The notes beneath the pieces are model-generated. The model was not told the DNA's origin and ran no database searches. It saw only the letters and a list, made by a program, of their open reading frames with translations. From Klebsormidium nitens (lineage: Eukaryota; Streptophyta; Klebsormidiophyceae; Klebsormidiales; Klebsormidiaceae): 64,000 nucleotides of DNA. The position numbers and the translations under genes are program-made. Location of the stretch: positions 62,001 to 126,000 of the forward strand of contig DF237189.1 of NCBI GenBank assembly GCA_000708835.1. The letters are read 5' to 3'. Below are positions 22,272-33,632 of the stretch, in pieces; positions within the stretch are counted from its first letter, which is position 1, and every line of letters begins with the position of its first letter.

Positions 22272-24471
22272 ATGGGGAATTACTACCAATACGACTGTCA
22301 GCAGTGTGATCGAGAGTTCTCCTCACAGGGTGCGCTGCAGCAGCACTATCGAGACTCACCGGTGCATAGGCTTATCGAGTGCGAAGAGTGTGACACGCGC
22401 TGCATTGGTGTCGCGAGCCTTGATGAGCACATGGCTGAATGCCATCCTCCCCCTTACTGCTCCCCTTGTGACAGGACCTTTGTCTCAGAGAAAGCGCTGC
22501 TACAACACCTATCGCAGTCCCCAGTCCATAAAGTCTACGCCTGTGACGAGTGTGGGATATATTGCATAGGTGCAGCAGCCTTGGACAAGCATGAGGAGTT
22601 ATATCACCCTCCCCCTTGCTGTGCAGAGTGCGACAGGACCTTTGTCTCTGACACAGCGTTGCAGCAGCATCTTAGAGAATCTCCCGTTCACAAAATCCTC
22701 ACTTGTGACTTGTGTGGCAGAGACTACGTAGGCACAGCGGCCTTGGACCTGCACATGGAAGTGTATCACCCCCCTCCTCAGTGCGCAGAGTGCGACAGGA
22801 CCTTTGCTTCCGACGCAGCGTTGCAGCAACACCGAAGGGAATCTGCCGTTCACAAAGTGCTGGTTTGTGACCTGTGTAGTACAGTTTGCGTCGGCACAGC
22901 GGCCTTAGACCGGCACACGGAAGCATATCACCCCCCTCCCCACTGCGCGCTTTGCGATCGAGTCTTTGTCTCGGAAAAATCATTGCAGCAACACCTCCAA
23001 ACCTCTCCCGCACACCGAGTCCCGACCCATAGCTGTCGGGAGTGCGATAGATCGTTCTGCACGGAGGCGGCTCTTCGGCAGCACCTCAACTCGCCCATCC
23101 ACGTTCATCGTTGCGAAGATTGTGACCGAACCTTGGCCTCTGCGGCTGCTCTACGGCAACACCTTCTCTCCCCAAGACATGTCTCCCTGGACCAGTCGTC
23201 TACGTCAGGGCCAGATTCCGAGGTGCGTCCGGCGATGGTGCCAGGCACTCCAGTCTCGCAAACCCCGGCACTTGCCCAACATGTAAGACACCCCATTTCC
23301 TTACGCTGCTTTCAGATCGATCTTTTGTTTGGATGAGATTGTACTGACTAGCTTGGTCTCTTTCTGTTGACTGATTGGAATTTCGCATGTCACTAGCGGC
23401 TGCACATCAAAAACATGACTCTCAGCACTGTACTCCATTCCTCACAAGTCTTGTATGTCAAACTGGATAGGACCCAGCCTGCGTATGTTTTCAAATTCAG
23501 CCTGCCTGGAGTCGTCATGGAGGATTCCATCACTAAAGCGTTTGGACGGTCAATAGCAGATACACTGCTGAATCTTCTGGCCAAACATCCAGAGCAGCTG
23601 CAGGCGTGTGCGCTTTCATCAGGTTGCACCAGTTCACAGGGCTTCTTCCACCTCAAGTTGCAGTTCTTGCTGAAAATGGATAATCCCTTTCGAACAGTGC
23701 GTGGCACTTAATTGTCCGCTTCTTTCGATCGAGTCGCTGCAGAGCATTGAGGTTTCACTGGAACATCTGCAGTTGGGGGTGGCAGAAGCATCTACTGCCT
23801 CTGCCCCAAACGGAGGCGACAGTGGAAGTGACCGCGTCGGTAACAACGGCCGACCATCTCCTCTTCCTGGCGCCGCTCACGGAACGGGGCCTTCACATGT
23901 GCCTGGGAGCTCCGACACCTGGGAAGACGTTCCCCTGTCTCTTCTACGGCTTGAGTCAAGGGAACAGGAGCTCAACACGCAAGCCTCGAAAATCCGGTTT
24001 GGAAACTTTCCGGCAGAGGTCGCAAGGAACTCGACTTCGGACCACCTGCTCTCCGCCATCCTGCCGACGCTCTTGCCGAGGGCGGGGGGTGTGCCAAATG
24101 GAAGTAGCACAGGGGCCGAGGGAGCCTCAAGCTCTGGCACCAACTTTTTGTCGGTTGACGCGGCCGCTGCCACACTTGGGCCCCGCACGGTGAACGGATA
24201 CGCATCTCAAACGCCTGCCGGTGGGGTGGACGGCCGGAACACGGGTCTCAAGGGAAAGACTAAAGTAGCCCCGGTTGATGAAGGCTTGGAAGGTACCGAC
24301 CTATTCGAGGGATCCAGTTGCTGCATTTGCTTCGAGAAGCCCAAAGATGCCGCTTTCGTGCCATGCGGGCATCGAGTGTGCTATGGCTGCGGCGGAGTGG
24401 TACACAAGCAGCGGGGGGCTTGCCCGATGTGCAACAAAAAGATCGACATCGTGCTTCGACTTTTTGGCTAG
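22272..24471 (+). CDS. eleven-finger C2H2 zinc-finger / C3HC4 RING fusion protein
   Basis: Two exons, 22272..23282 and 23698..24471, join at phase 0 (donor GTAAGA, acceptor AACAG) to give 594 aa. Residues 1 to about 300 hold eleven C2H2 fingers. Eight alternate between two kinds: CDRTFVS..ALQQH..SPVH, and CDLCG...GTAALD.H.E.YH, joined by a PPP linker. Three more of the first kind follow. The middle is a Ser/Gly-rich linker with LLRLESREQELN. The C-terminus is a RING finger: CCICFEKPKDAAFVPCGH, then VCYGC, then CPMCNKKIDIVLRLF. The RING has all eight metal ligands (C3HC4) and the VPCGH form seen in IAP/MAPL-like E3 ligases. The protein probably binds nucleic acid or protein through its fingers and ubiquitinates a target. 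The start ATG opens directly into the first finger. The second exon has a GTG and no ATG at its start, which supports splicing over two separate genes. Confidence 0.8.
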
Positions 24472-25626
24472 TCCTCCAGCTCCTTCGACCTGTCCCCCGC
24501 AGCCACACCGACTGATCATTGATGATTCTACATCTGGGCGAAACATTCAGGAGACCGCAATGTGGACTTTGTAGGTCCGGGCCCGTGCACAGAATTGGTT
24601 CTGGAGTAGTCTTGCATTGAGTAATCCGTGAGGGGCCGGGGGCTAGTTGAGGCAATATTTGACTATAATGAATAGTGACACTATACTTAGGTTGTGTATT
24701 GAATATCTTAGATTTGGTTCACTAAATCTGGTCGAATTGACAGATTCTTTGAGGGTCTCCGTTCAATTAACGGGGCAAAATGGTTTTCTCCAAAGGCATG
24801 CTTCAAATAGGATATGATCGTATTCAAAGACACTTCGACAGTGCCTTGCTCGATGGTCCCCGCGCCGCCCATGACGGACGTTCCGAATTCCGATACTCGT
24901 TGCACGTGTCATTGGGAGTCGACGGCATCTGCATATATAGGGCCAATCCCCCAACGGCCCGGGCATTCGCGGAAGCTAGCTGTGTACGTGTACCGGGATT
25001 GCGGATTTCGATGTGGACATTATGCATTATAATATAATACTATAAGAGTATATATGTCTAGGCTATCATGCCCTTAAAGTATAAGGCCTCAGGTCATGAG
25101 GCCTCAGGTCCCAGTATACGGTATATATATATGTACTGCCGCCAAGTTGCTGACCGCAAATATACTGCGGCGCGCGAGCGCTCTGGGTGGCGCGGCGCAC
25201 ATGCACTGGCACAGTGGTCAATAATTATATGCACACATGTGATGGTTGGCCACCGTTTTTAAAGTATACAGATTGCATGCTGTGGCAGCTTATGCGCAAA
25301 TTGCCCGTAAGCGGATCATCATTGAATACAGGAATTTTGGCCGCGCCCAGATAGAGGCGGGGCATGACCGTGTTGAGACGAAATGTAATCATATGCCAAT
25401 CCTGCAGTTGCCATTGCAAGAAGTTGGACCGATGTCATATCATAATGCATGTGCACATGTAGTAGCTAGCAAAGATCATTAAGCACCACGCACTGCATAT
25501 CAAACCTAACCATGCATGCATGCTTAGGTGCCCAGCCTTATACCACGGCTCTCGGCGTTTGAGACGACAAATACCCCGCAGCATTATACCTCCTTCCGAC
25601 ATTTTCCGTTCACATAGTTCTTCCTT
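24472..25626. other. intergenic, A/T- and CATG-rich patch
   Basis: The sequence lies between convergent gene ends. From about 24660 onward it is A/T-rich with TATATATATG runs and many CATG/TGCA tetramers. It also has short direct repeats (GGCCTCAGGTCATGAGGCCTC near 25083). No exon is supported. Confidence 0.5.
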
Positions 25627-28165
25627 TCAATCGGGTGCCTCGCCTGCTAGATCCTCACTTTCCTTGGCAAATCCGTCGTCCTCCGCCCCCGCTGATTTTG
25701 AACTCTTTTTACCTACGCTAAAGTCCAAGCCCTCTATATGGGGCAGCTTCTCTGCCACGTCCCATCCTTCCTGCGTCAAAGAGACTGCCGCATAGGGGGT
25801 CATCCACTGAAGCATGTCGAATGCGTCCCGGCTCTTTATGAGAATGGTTGACAATTTTGGGTGTTTCCCTCGTACCTTCAGACCGCGCTCTTGTACCAAC
25901 ATCCCCGCATGATTCAAGCTTAACACTCCCCCTGGGCCCTTGGAGTGGACGGCCCGCATCAGAAAGAGGACCACTGCTAGTTCTTCCTCCGTCAAAGCCT
26001 GCAGAATCGAGCAGACTGATTTAGTTTGGACCAACGAATTCCTCCTCGAGATAACGGAAAAAAAGAATCTCACGAAACAAGCACGGTCAGCAGCCACTAC
26101 ACACGTCTGGTAAACCCGAAACATCAAGGCAAGTGAAAGCCCGCATGACAGGCGTCTCTATCCTCGTGTCTCGACCTAATTTCTCTTCATCATTACCGAA
26201 ACTGAGCAGACTTGAAACACGGACTTTAAGATCACCATGTGCCCTCGAAAACAGATCCAGTCTTCGACGCAACAAACACTAGGCCGCATGTGCCATGTTT
26301 CAAATCGCCTCCTTCCTGTGCTTTGGGTTCCAATTCACTACGAGAGCTGTCATTCTGTCAGCCAGAGCTCAAAACCAATCGGATGGGGCAGGGATTGTCA
26401 CGATTCACTTGCAAGATGCGCCTTGAAGTCGCATAGTTTGACCCGGTTCCCCAGCAAACTCATCATTGCTTTAGGGACCCAAAGCAACGGTACAAAAAGG
26501 TACAACTTAGCACTCATAGAGGCCCAGGTCTCCCTGCTCAAGTTTCGAAGCACAAGAAGGACCTCAAAGAAAAAGGTGTCCAAGGCAAAGGCGAAGTCGA
26601 GAACATTCTCACCTTGGCCTTCTCCTCCATCTCAGCTTTCCTCTCCACATCCCCGACATACACTCCGTCCCGGAACCGCTGCATCTGATCGCTTCTCAGA
26701 TACAACCGGAACTCCCTCGACAGTGGCGGGGGCGTCCTCAACCGTCCCTGCTCGGTTAGCTTAATCCGGATCATCGGGGTGCCATATCCGTCAAAGTCGA
26801 AGAGGTCCAAGTGCTTGTAAACCATTCGGGTCATGCGCTGTAACCCGGTCAGGTCAACTCCGGAAGCGGGGTGCTTTGCGAGTGCGGACAGCCAGCAGAG
26901 GTAGAAGCCGTCGGAGGGGATCGGGGGCTCTTGCAGGACGGCCACCAGGAAGTCGACAAAGCGCCGCTCGCGCTCCTCGAAGCTCAGCTCTTCAAAGTCC
27001 TGAATGGCAAAAGGTCCGACTTCCGAAATGAAAACATAACCTTCCAACCAAAGATCATCATCTTTTGGCTTCGCAAGAACGTCGTGCACTGCGAAGTTTG
27101 CAGTTTGATTCAGATAGAGATTCATTGCAACACTCAAACCCCATACAGCAACTCCGGATATTGGTTGACAACGAGTCCATGGTCTTATCGGGCCATCGTT
27201 CAGATCCATAGCAAAAGAAGAAGGGTCTAATGTAAGCAGTAGGATGAAGTGCCTGGCATGGAGTTCAAACGAACTTCATGCCAGATCTTGGGTGGTGCAG
27301 AAGGAGGGAGAGTTCCAAAGATGTCCAAAGGATTCGGTGTCTGCTTAAGTCAGCTGCAGTGGGAGCAGCTTGTCTGCGATCAGGAATAAACTCGTTCCAG
27401 AGGGCACAATGTCCATTGATTACTAAAACTTGCCAATTGAAGGAATGCATATGCTCTCACCTTCGATGGTTTCTGCTTTTTCAGCTGGACATACTGGTTG
27501 GCTGAATTGTATGCGAACAGGTTGGGGTGCTTCTTCAGCAGCTGAGGCAGGGCGCCCTTCTCCAGGTGGAAACCCGCTGACCTCAGAGCCTCTGTCACTC
27601 TTGGAAAGAAGCTCCTCTTGCCAACTGAGTTGTCAACAAACTCCCGAACAAAGTCAACGATCTTCCTTTCGGTCGCCTCGTCTATTCCTTCTATTGGCAA
27701 AGCAGCCGGCTCCTCAACTTCGCCCTGTTTGTTCTTCTGCGTTCGACGCATGCTGTCACTTCCTGCTTTTACCGGGTCTTTATCCTCAGCTTTGTAAGAA
27801 GTCTCTGGTTGGACCCCAATGCTTGTCCGAGATGAGGCAGATGTCGCTTGAAAGCTCATAGTTGCCCCGGGCTCGATGACTGACGCACAACCCCGTAAGA
27901 ATAGGGGGTCCCAACAAAGTAAAGACACACCAATTCGCAGTGGCGCCCTCAGGGGAAAGATCTTGCCACCCGCTTCTGACAAGCTCCGGTTGCAGAAGCC
28001 TCTGAAGTTTGCTGCGCGCGGACTAATTAGGATGCCTCTGGTTCGGCAAGAGCGTGGAATACATCGCTCCAGTGACATCAGCGAGGCGCAGAACCTGCCT
28101 CCCTGCAATCCTGTTGTAGCCATGGTCCTAGCCGCCACCTTGCAGAGGGTGCGGCAGCATAGCAT
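25627..28165 (-). CDS. putatively organelle-targeted protein with three winged-helix-like units
   Basis: Three exons, 28165..27461, 26999..26613 and 25998..25627, give 487 aa. Both introns are phase 0. The N-terminus (MLCCRTLCKVAARTMATTG) is rich in Arg, Ser and Cys and poor in acidic residues, like a mitochondrial or plastid targeting peptide; Met at 28123 is an alternative start. Each exon ends in a unit of similar pattern: exon 1 has FFPRVTEALRSAGFHL then LPQLLKKHPNLFAY and QYVQLKK; exon 2 has MTRMVYKHLDLFDF then MIRIKLTEQGR; exon 3 has LSTILIKSRDAFDM then YAAVSLTQEG. The layout (helices, then a hydrophobic hairpin after a K/H..LF motif) recalls winged-helix or LOTUS/OST-HTH domains, but I could not confirm a family. 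The C-terminus is acidic. The role is unknown; RNA binding is only a guess. Confidence 0.65.
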
Positions 28166-29199
28166 GACAGGACCGAGGACTTACATCCAGAAGTGCAGAG
28201 AGCCACTCATCGGCTTTAAAGAATCATACTCAGCCCTGACTGCAGCGTTGCAGAATGCTGGTCTGCTGGTGTGCAATTCTATGCTTAGAGAGCTTGTCCA
28301 GAAGCCACCAAGTCAACTTCATCAGGCGGCTAGGAGCAGATCGAAGAAGGCTCCTTTGGCGCCACCATTGTTCATTCTTTTTGAACCAGTGGCAAAAGTT
28401 TCTGGCAATGGCCTGCCAAACGGTCCAAATTGAAAATCATGCGACGACCATGCATGCATTGCCATTTGCATGGCAGCAGGAGTGTTGGCCTGCTTGAACA
28501 CTTTTCAGGGGGGTTCGGCACAAAGTCTCCTAAAACATTGCCGGGAAATAAGAACGGCCCGTCAATCACTCTTCAATTGGCCCGGTTGGCCATTGACACC
28601 CCGTGCCGGTTTCCCTTTGAACACATCCTGCCCAAAGATTTTCACAAGGTCACCGGGGGGTACGTGTGAAGCTGTTCAAACCTAGCTCGAGCATGATCAG
28701 TACCGTACGCTGAGTACCGTACGCTGAGTACGCTGCCATTGCTGCATGGCTGCATTGCAGATTTGTACGATGGTTTCCGGGGGGTTTCCGAGGCCCAGTT
28801 AGGGCGCAGAGAAGCGAAGCCGAAGGTCTACGTAGATATCATTCCTAAAGGGGTTTCCCCTCCATCTGCTGAAAGCTTTTCACTTTTCACGTGCTGCCAG
28901 TGCTTGACGTGATTTGCACGATGAGGGCCATAATATGTACTTCGATCAGATTTAGCAACAAAAGATTGCCGAGAGTAGTCTGATTTTGTGCTGCGTTCTC
29001 TGAGCTTAATCTGTACCCCATACGGCTGGAGAAGTAAGGCAAATGTGCGCCTGCTAAAATCTTCAAATGGCATCAGCTGAACTGACAATGAGCGCCACGT
29101 GGGGTGTCCTCAAGTCAAGAGGACCGAAGCTCGGGTTGAGAGAGCAGAGCACTCTGGTGCACACCACCTGCACAGGACAGAGTAAGACTAACATCTCCT
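28166..29199. other. intergenic region between divergent genes
   Basis: The left part is probably the promoter of the minus-strand gene ending at 25627. At 28705-28735 a 14-bp unit (GAGTACCGTACGCT) is repeated twice with a partial third copy. No exon is supported. Confidence 0.45.
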
Positions 29200-32100
29200 T
29201 TGGCTGATGTATTTTTGTGCTTTGGATATGAGGACTACCACCAGCCATATATCAAAATGAGAACTTCTTTTTTGAAGTTTTGCTTTCTGGTGAAAGTCAG
29301 TCCAGGTCTGCCACTGAGCTTTCACGAGAAACAGAGATTGCTTGAGCTGCTCTGCTCCGCAGGGTGTGAGTGTGAACAGGATTCACCGAGTCTGCACGGA
29401 AGGATGCTGCCATTTAGAGACAGACCGCAACAGCATATGGGATGTGAAGCAAACTCATACAACAAAACCGCGTGTTTTCGTTTCAGCAACGCTCTCACTT
29501 GGCTCTCCAAAGAGGTGTTATCTGATATGCATTGTTCTTGTCCTCCTCTTGCAGACCATGCACATCAACTTCAATTCAATCAATTTGCACCTTGGAAAGC
29601 TGGAACCAGCCGAAGAAACGGGCGCCATAGACGCCCCTGGACTAGGTGCAGTACAGCCAATGATGGACAGTCTAGCAACGGCCCGTCGCTCTTCTCCCTT
29701 GCTGCAAAGGGACTGCTTGTACAACCGTTGAGCCTGGAAGAGCAGGTTGCATTAGAAAAGCAATCCGAAGAAAGCCGGCAGCCTGCGGATACGCATTCTA
29801 GTTCTGTTCCCCTGTCTGGCTTGGTCAAAGGGCGGGTCCTAAGTTTGGCTGAGCAAGTGGAACTAGAGCATACTGCTGGCAACACGGAATCTGCAACACC
29901 TGGAGAGGCGCCAAGAAATGGGAAAGCAGGGACCGCTTTCGGACTTGGGGCTATTGAGGCTCCTGAGAGGCCAGGAGACGGGAACTCAAAGGATGCGGAA
30001 AGCAGCGGGCAGCTTTCTCTTTCTGAAGTTGCGACGGGGTTCGGGGGCCGTGCGTTGAGCTTAGAGGAGCAAGTCGAGTTGGAACGACAAGCGGAGGAGC
30101 AAGGAAACGAAAGCCCCGCGGGGAAGCCTGTGGATAAGGGATGGGAAAGAAACGGGTCGGGAGAGACGGGCAGAGGCGAGGGGGACGGCCGAACTTTACA
30201 GCCGTTCGATGAGAGGCAAGTAGAAATCGAGGCGGCCTTGGGAAAGAAGTTGCAGGAAGTGTTGAGGGAAGAGGGATCGCTGCAGCAGAGGCCGGACGAC
30301 CGGGTTGGTCCAAATGGAGAAGCGTCCGGGAAATTAGAGGACCTTGAAATCGGAAGGGGTGTCCTTAGCACAGGTGGCGCTAGTGAAGCCAAAAGTGGCT
30401 CAAGTCCGCCCCCGTTGGAGGTGTCGCTTGCCGTGGTAGATTCCTCCCAGGCGGAGCATGCTCTTGCGACGCTTCGGGCGCAGGTGTTCTACACGTATCC
30501 AGACGTTGGAAAAATGACAGCGGCGCAGAAAGTGACGGCGAGGTCCGAGTTCCGGATGAAGCTCAAGGAGAACATGCAGGAGGAGAAGGGGATGGTGAGC
30601 TCAGCCTCTGATCATCAGCCTTCAAATCATCGAGCAAACCATCCTTTTTGAAGTACTTTTCTCTTCTCAACCTCGGTCTGAGAACTCAGTCGTCCTCGAG
30701 CGTCCTACTTCTTGGCTGCGGTGCATGGAACAGAAACAAGAACCGCAGGCTGCAAATTGTTTGCAAATCTGCTCGAAGTTTTTGCACAAGGTGGATCGAA
30801 CTTTCACGGCTTGGGATCTTCCGTCCTATGTCGCACTCCCTTCAACGCGAGCCGACACCCAAGCTCAGCGGGGTCTCAATTCCATAAAAGATTGGAAAGC
30901 GATTTGATGACGAGACCCGAAAAATCTGCCGCAAAGCTCGTACCTTTTGCCTCTGACCTCAGGAACAATGCCCATTTGAAGTTGCCGTTTGCACAGTCGA
31001 GGGGCCCTTCGATCTCGTGAAGGATCAACCAGACTTTTCCTTAGGCGTTTTCAGAAAGGGCCCATTTCCGTTGAGAGTGTCTTTGTGAGCACCTCGGCAA
31101 GGGGCTCGTGTAGTCTCCCAGATCCCTATACTGCGGCTCTTTGGCAGACCCCTCCGATTTTGTCTCTTATAACTGAAGAATGCGATGAGTTGACCTTCTC
31201 AATGACAGCGTCCGAGTATCTGACGACCTTCCCGAGCCGCTACGAAGCAGCCCAGATTCGTTTATATTTCTTCAAACCTCCTATTTTACATCCGCAAAGA
31301 AACTGGGTACATCGAATATCCGTCCAGAACAATGCTGTCATCTCGAGCCTTCCCAAGCATCCCTGCAAACATCTCCCAAACTTAACCGCAGATGGTTCCA
31401 AGCCCTCCTTACCCCTGAAATCTCTCTTAAACCTGTCCGTTATCTTTCGTAACCCTCTCCATAACCACCTTTTGCCAGATCGACTTTTTCCGGGCGGTGA
31501 AGCGGCCCGAGCACGCGGTGCTCGCGCTGTGCGACCTTCCGTACTACCAGTCTCTTCTGTCCGAACAGAGTGCGCCAGGCCAAGCGTCCGAACCGGACCC
31601 CTTCCGTGACGTCATCCTGCGGCCCGCAACTCTCAAGCGGAGAGAGACGGTCACGGACGGCCTGGGCAGCTTCGAGGTGGAGCACGAGATGGCCGTCATC
31701 GCCACTTTCGCGCTTCAGGTGAGTCGCAAACCCTGGGTTAACAGAGGGGTTAAGGATTCTGTGCTTCACCGATGATGCGTTTGACACGAAGTTGCAGGCT
31801 GTAATTTGTATCCTGCACAAGCGTCACTCGTAGTTGGGCCGACGTGACGTTTCTGAAACGCGGGCAGAAGGCGTATTTCAATCAAAAGTGATCTGCGGTT
31901 AAAGCCAACCCGTCAATTTGTTGCGGCCGCGACCGGGAGTACAAAAGATTGGACGGAAATCGGACGTGCGAGACTCCGCGTCGATCGCTTCTGGTTGCTT
32001 TGTTGTTGGTAGCAACCTAGCCGGGTTTATGCACTGGGTCCTCTTGTGAGGAGTCTAAGCCCTGGCTTTCACGTTGTCTGCCTCCGCATGATCTAGGCTC

Positions 32101-32544
32101 TAACAATTTATGGAATTCGCGTGGTATCGAAGACCTAAGCAGGAAATCCTGCTCTATCAATCAGCCTCTCCTAGAGGTCCGTCTTTTTTTTGACCCTCCG
32201 AAATCGACACTTTGCAGGTAGGATCAAAGCTGTCCGGCCAAAACCTGGTCGGGGCAAAGCCGCTCGAGGTCCCGCTTCAACGGAAGGAACGAGGGTACCT
32301 GTACAGCGTTTGCGTGTTGCCCACTTTACAGCGGAGGGGCTTGGGGCGTTACCTCGTGGAAGAGGCGAAATCTCGAGCGAGAGAGATGGGTATTAAGCAC
32401 CTCTATGTGCATGTTGAGCTTTCAAACGAAAGAGCAGAAAAGCTCTACAAAGAGACAGGGTTTGTGACGGAGCAAGTTGAGACGGAGGAGCTTGCGAGGA
32501 ATCTCAAGCGGCCGAGACGACAGATGCTTTGGTGCGAGCTCTGA
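29200..32544 (+). CDS. GNAT-family N-acetyltransferase with long N-terminal extension (model incomplete)
   Basis: Supported exons are one ending at 30594 (open from 29200, but its first codon is TTG, so the true start is later or in an upstream exon), 31479..31718 and 32218..32544 (stop). The last exon carries the acetyl-CoA binding core of the GNAT fold: LYSVCVLPTLQRRGLGRYLV (motif A, Q-R-R-G-L-G), then HVELSNERAEKLYKETGF (motif B). The 31479 exon supplies the preceding strand (EHEMAVIATFALQ). The first exon is Glu/Gly/Ser-rich, with three copies of a LSLEEQVELE motif, and ends ARSEFRMKLKENMQEEKGM. The family acetylates amines or protein N-termini/lysines; the substrate cannot be named. One or more exons between 30595 and 31478 are missing from the model. 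Plastid targeting is possible but not shown. Confidence 0.7.
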
Positions 32545-33632
32545 TCAATGTAGCTATGCTGGTCAGTTGCCGGACTGGACATTGTTCAGGTTCGTCGAAA
32601 CTTCTGGTCGAATACGCAGTGCGAACGATGGGGCGGTCCCCGTACACGAGTTGCAAAATCATGAGCAGACTCACCTGGCCTGCAATTGACGAGAATTGCA
32701 CTGCTACAGCCATCTTCAAACACATACGAAGATCCTACTACTTTTTCCAAACCAATGGACTTAATGACTAAAGCACGTCTGACGACCCTGTCCGCGGCGG
32801 CTGCCATTTCGATCGCCAAAATGATATCGACTCAGGCTCGCGACGATCATGTGAGCCAGGCATTGATTGCAGCCGCATGCACATTAGCATGCTTGAATGT
32901 TGCCATATTGCACATATATATCGATCTGCATGCATGAGAGATACATATAGGCACAATGTTCACTTATATGAAGTAAGTTCCGGCCTGCAGCATGCTGCTT
33001 ATAAACGGCCGGCGTTAAGAATTTGCATGTACATACGGTCGGATGGACTAGCTCTGGAACAATTTCATGCATACCGTCTGTGACCATGGTCCGTGCATGA
33101 TTCGACAGTACACTATAGAGATTAATTAAAAAAGCGTGCAAGCGCCGCTGCGCAGCCGGTTTCAGAGACTTTGTGCATGGCGATTCCGCTTGTGAGTCGG
33201 ACATGTACAACTCTAAAAGTTGCTTTTGGTATGTCAGTGTGGGGTCACGTCCAGAGTTATGTTCTTGTCCATGCAGACAGACAATTCGAGTAAGACTTGA
33301 AGGACATCTTAGTCATGGTCCGACACATCTTTGTTCCAACCTTTTTCAGACTCCTCAAATCCCAAGTTTTGAACCTAGAGCGGTGACGGCGTGGCCCCCT
33401 TGACTAGGCGCGCTGCGAGTGACTTCTTACCCAACTCTTCTATAGATTGTCAACGTTTCTACTGCGTGCTTGATCTCGTGCAAGAGCGGGATTCACTGAC
33501 TTCAAAGCAAACCTGATTGTCGAGCTTTTTGGGGGCAATTCAGTATCTGACAAGAGCGTACACGGATTATAAGAAGTGCCCGTGACTGAGAAAGACAAAA
33601 AGCTACAACCAAACAATGTTAGCTCTCTAAAG
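32545..33632. other. intergenic, CATG/TGCA-rich patch
   Basis: The region lies between convergent genes. From 32830 to 33180 CATG, TGCA and ATATAT are very frequent, as in the patches at 15.4 and 25.0 kb. No exon is supported. Confidence 0.5.

Noticed and set aside
23415-23711. 98-codon plus-strand open frame between the zinc fingers and the RING
   Set aside because: It looks somewhat protein-like, but it falls wholly inside an intron whose donor (GTAAGA) and acceptor (AACAG) join the two domains in perfect phase.
29580-30392. 270-codon minus-strand Ser/Pro-rich open frame
   Set aside because: It is antisense to the Glu/Gly-rich first exon of the GNAT gene and its composition is the complement of that exon.
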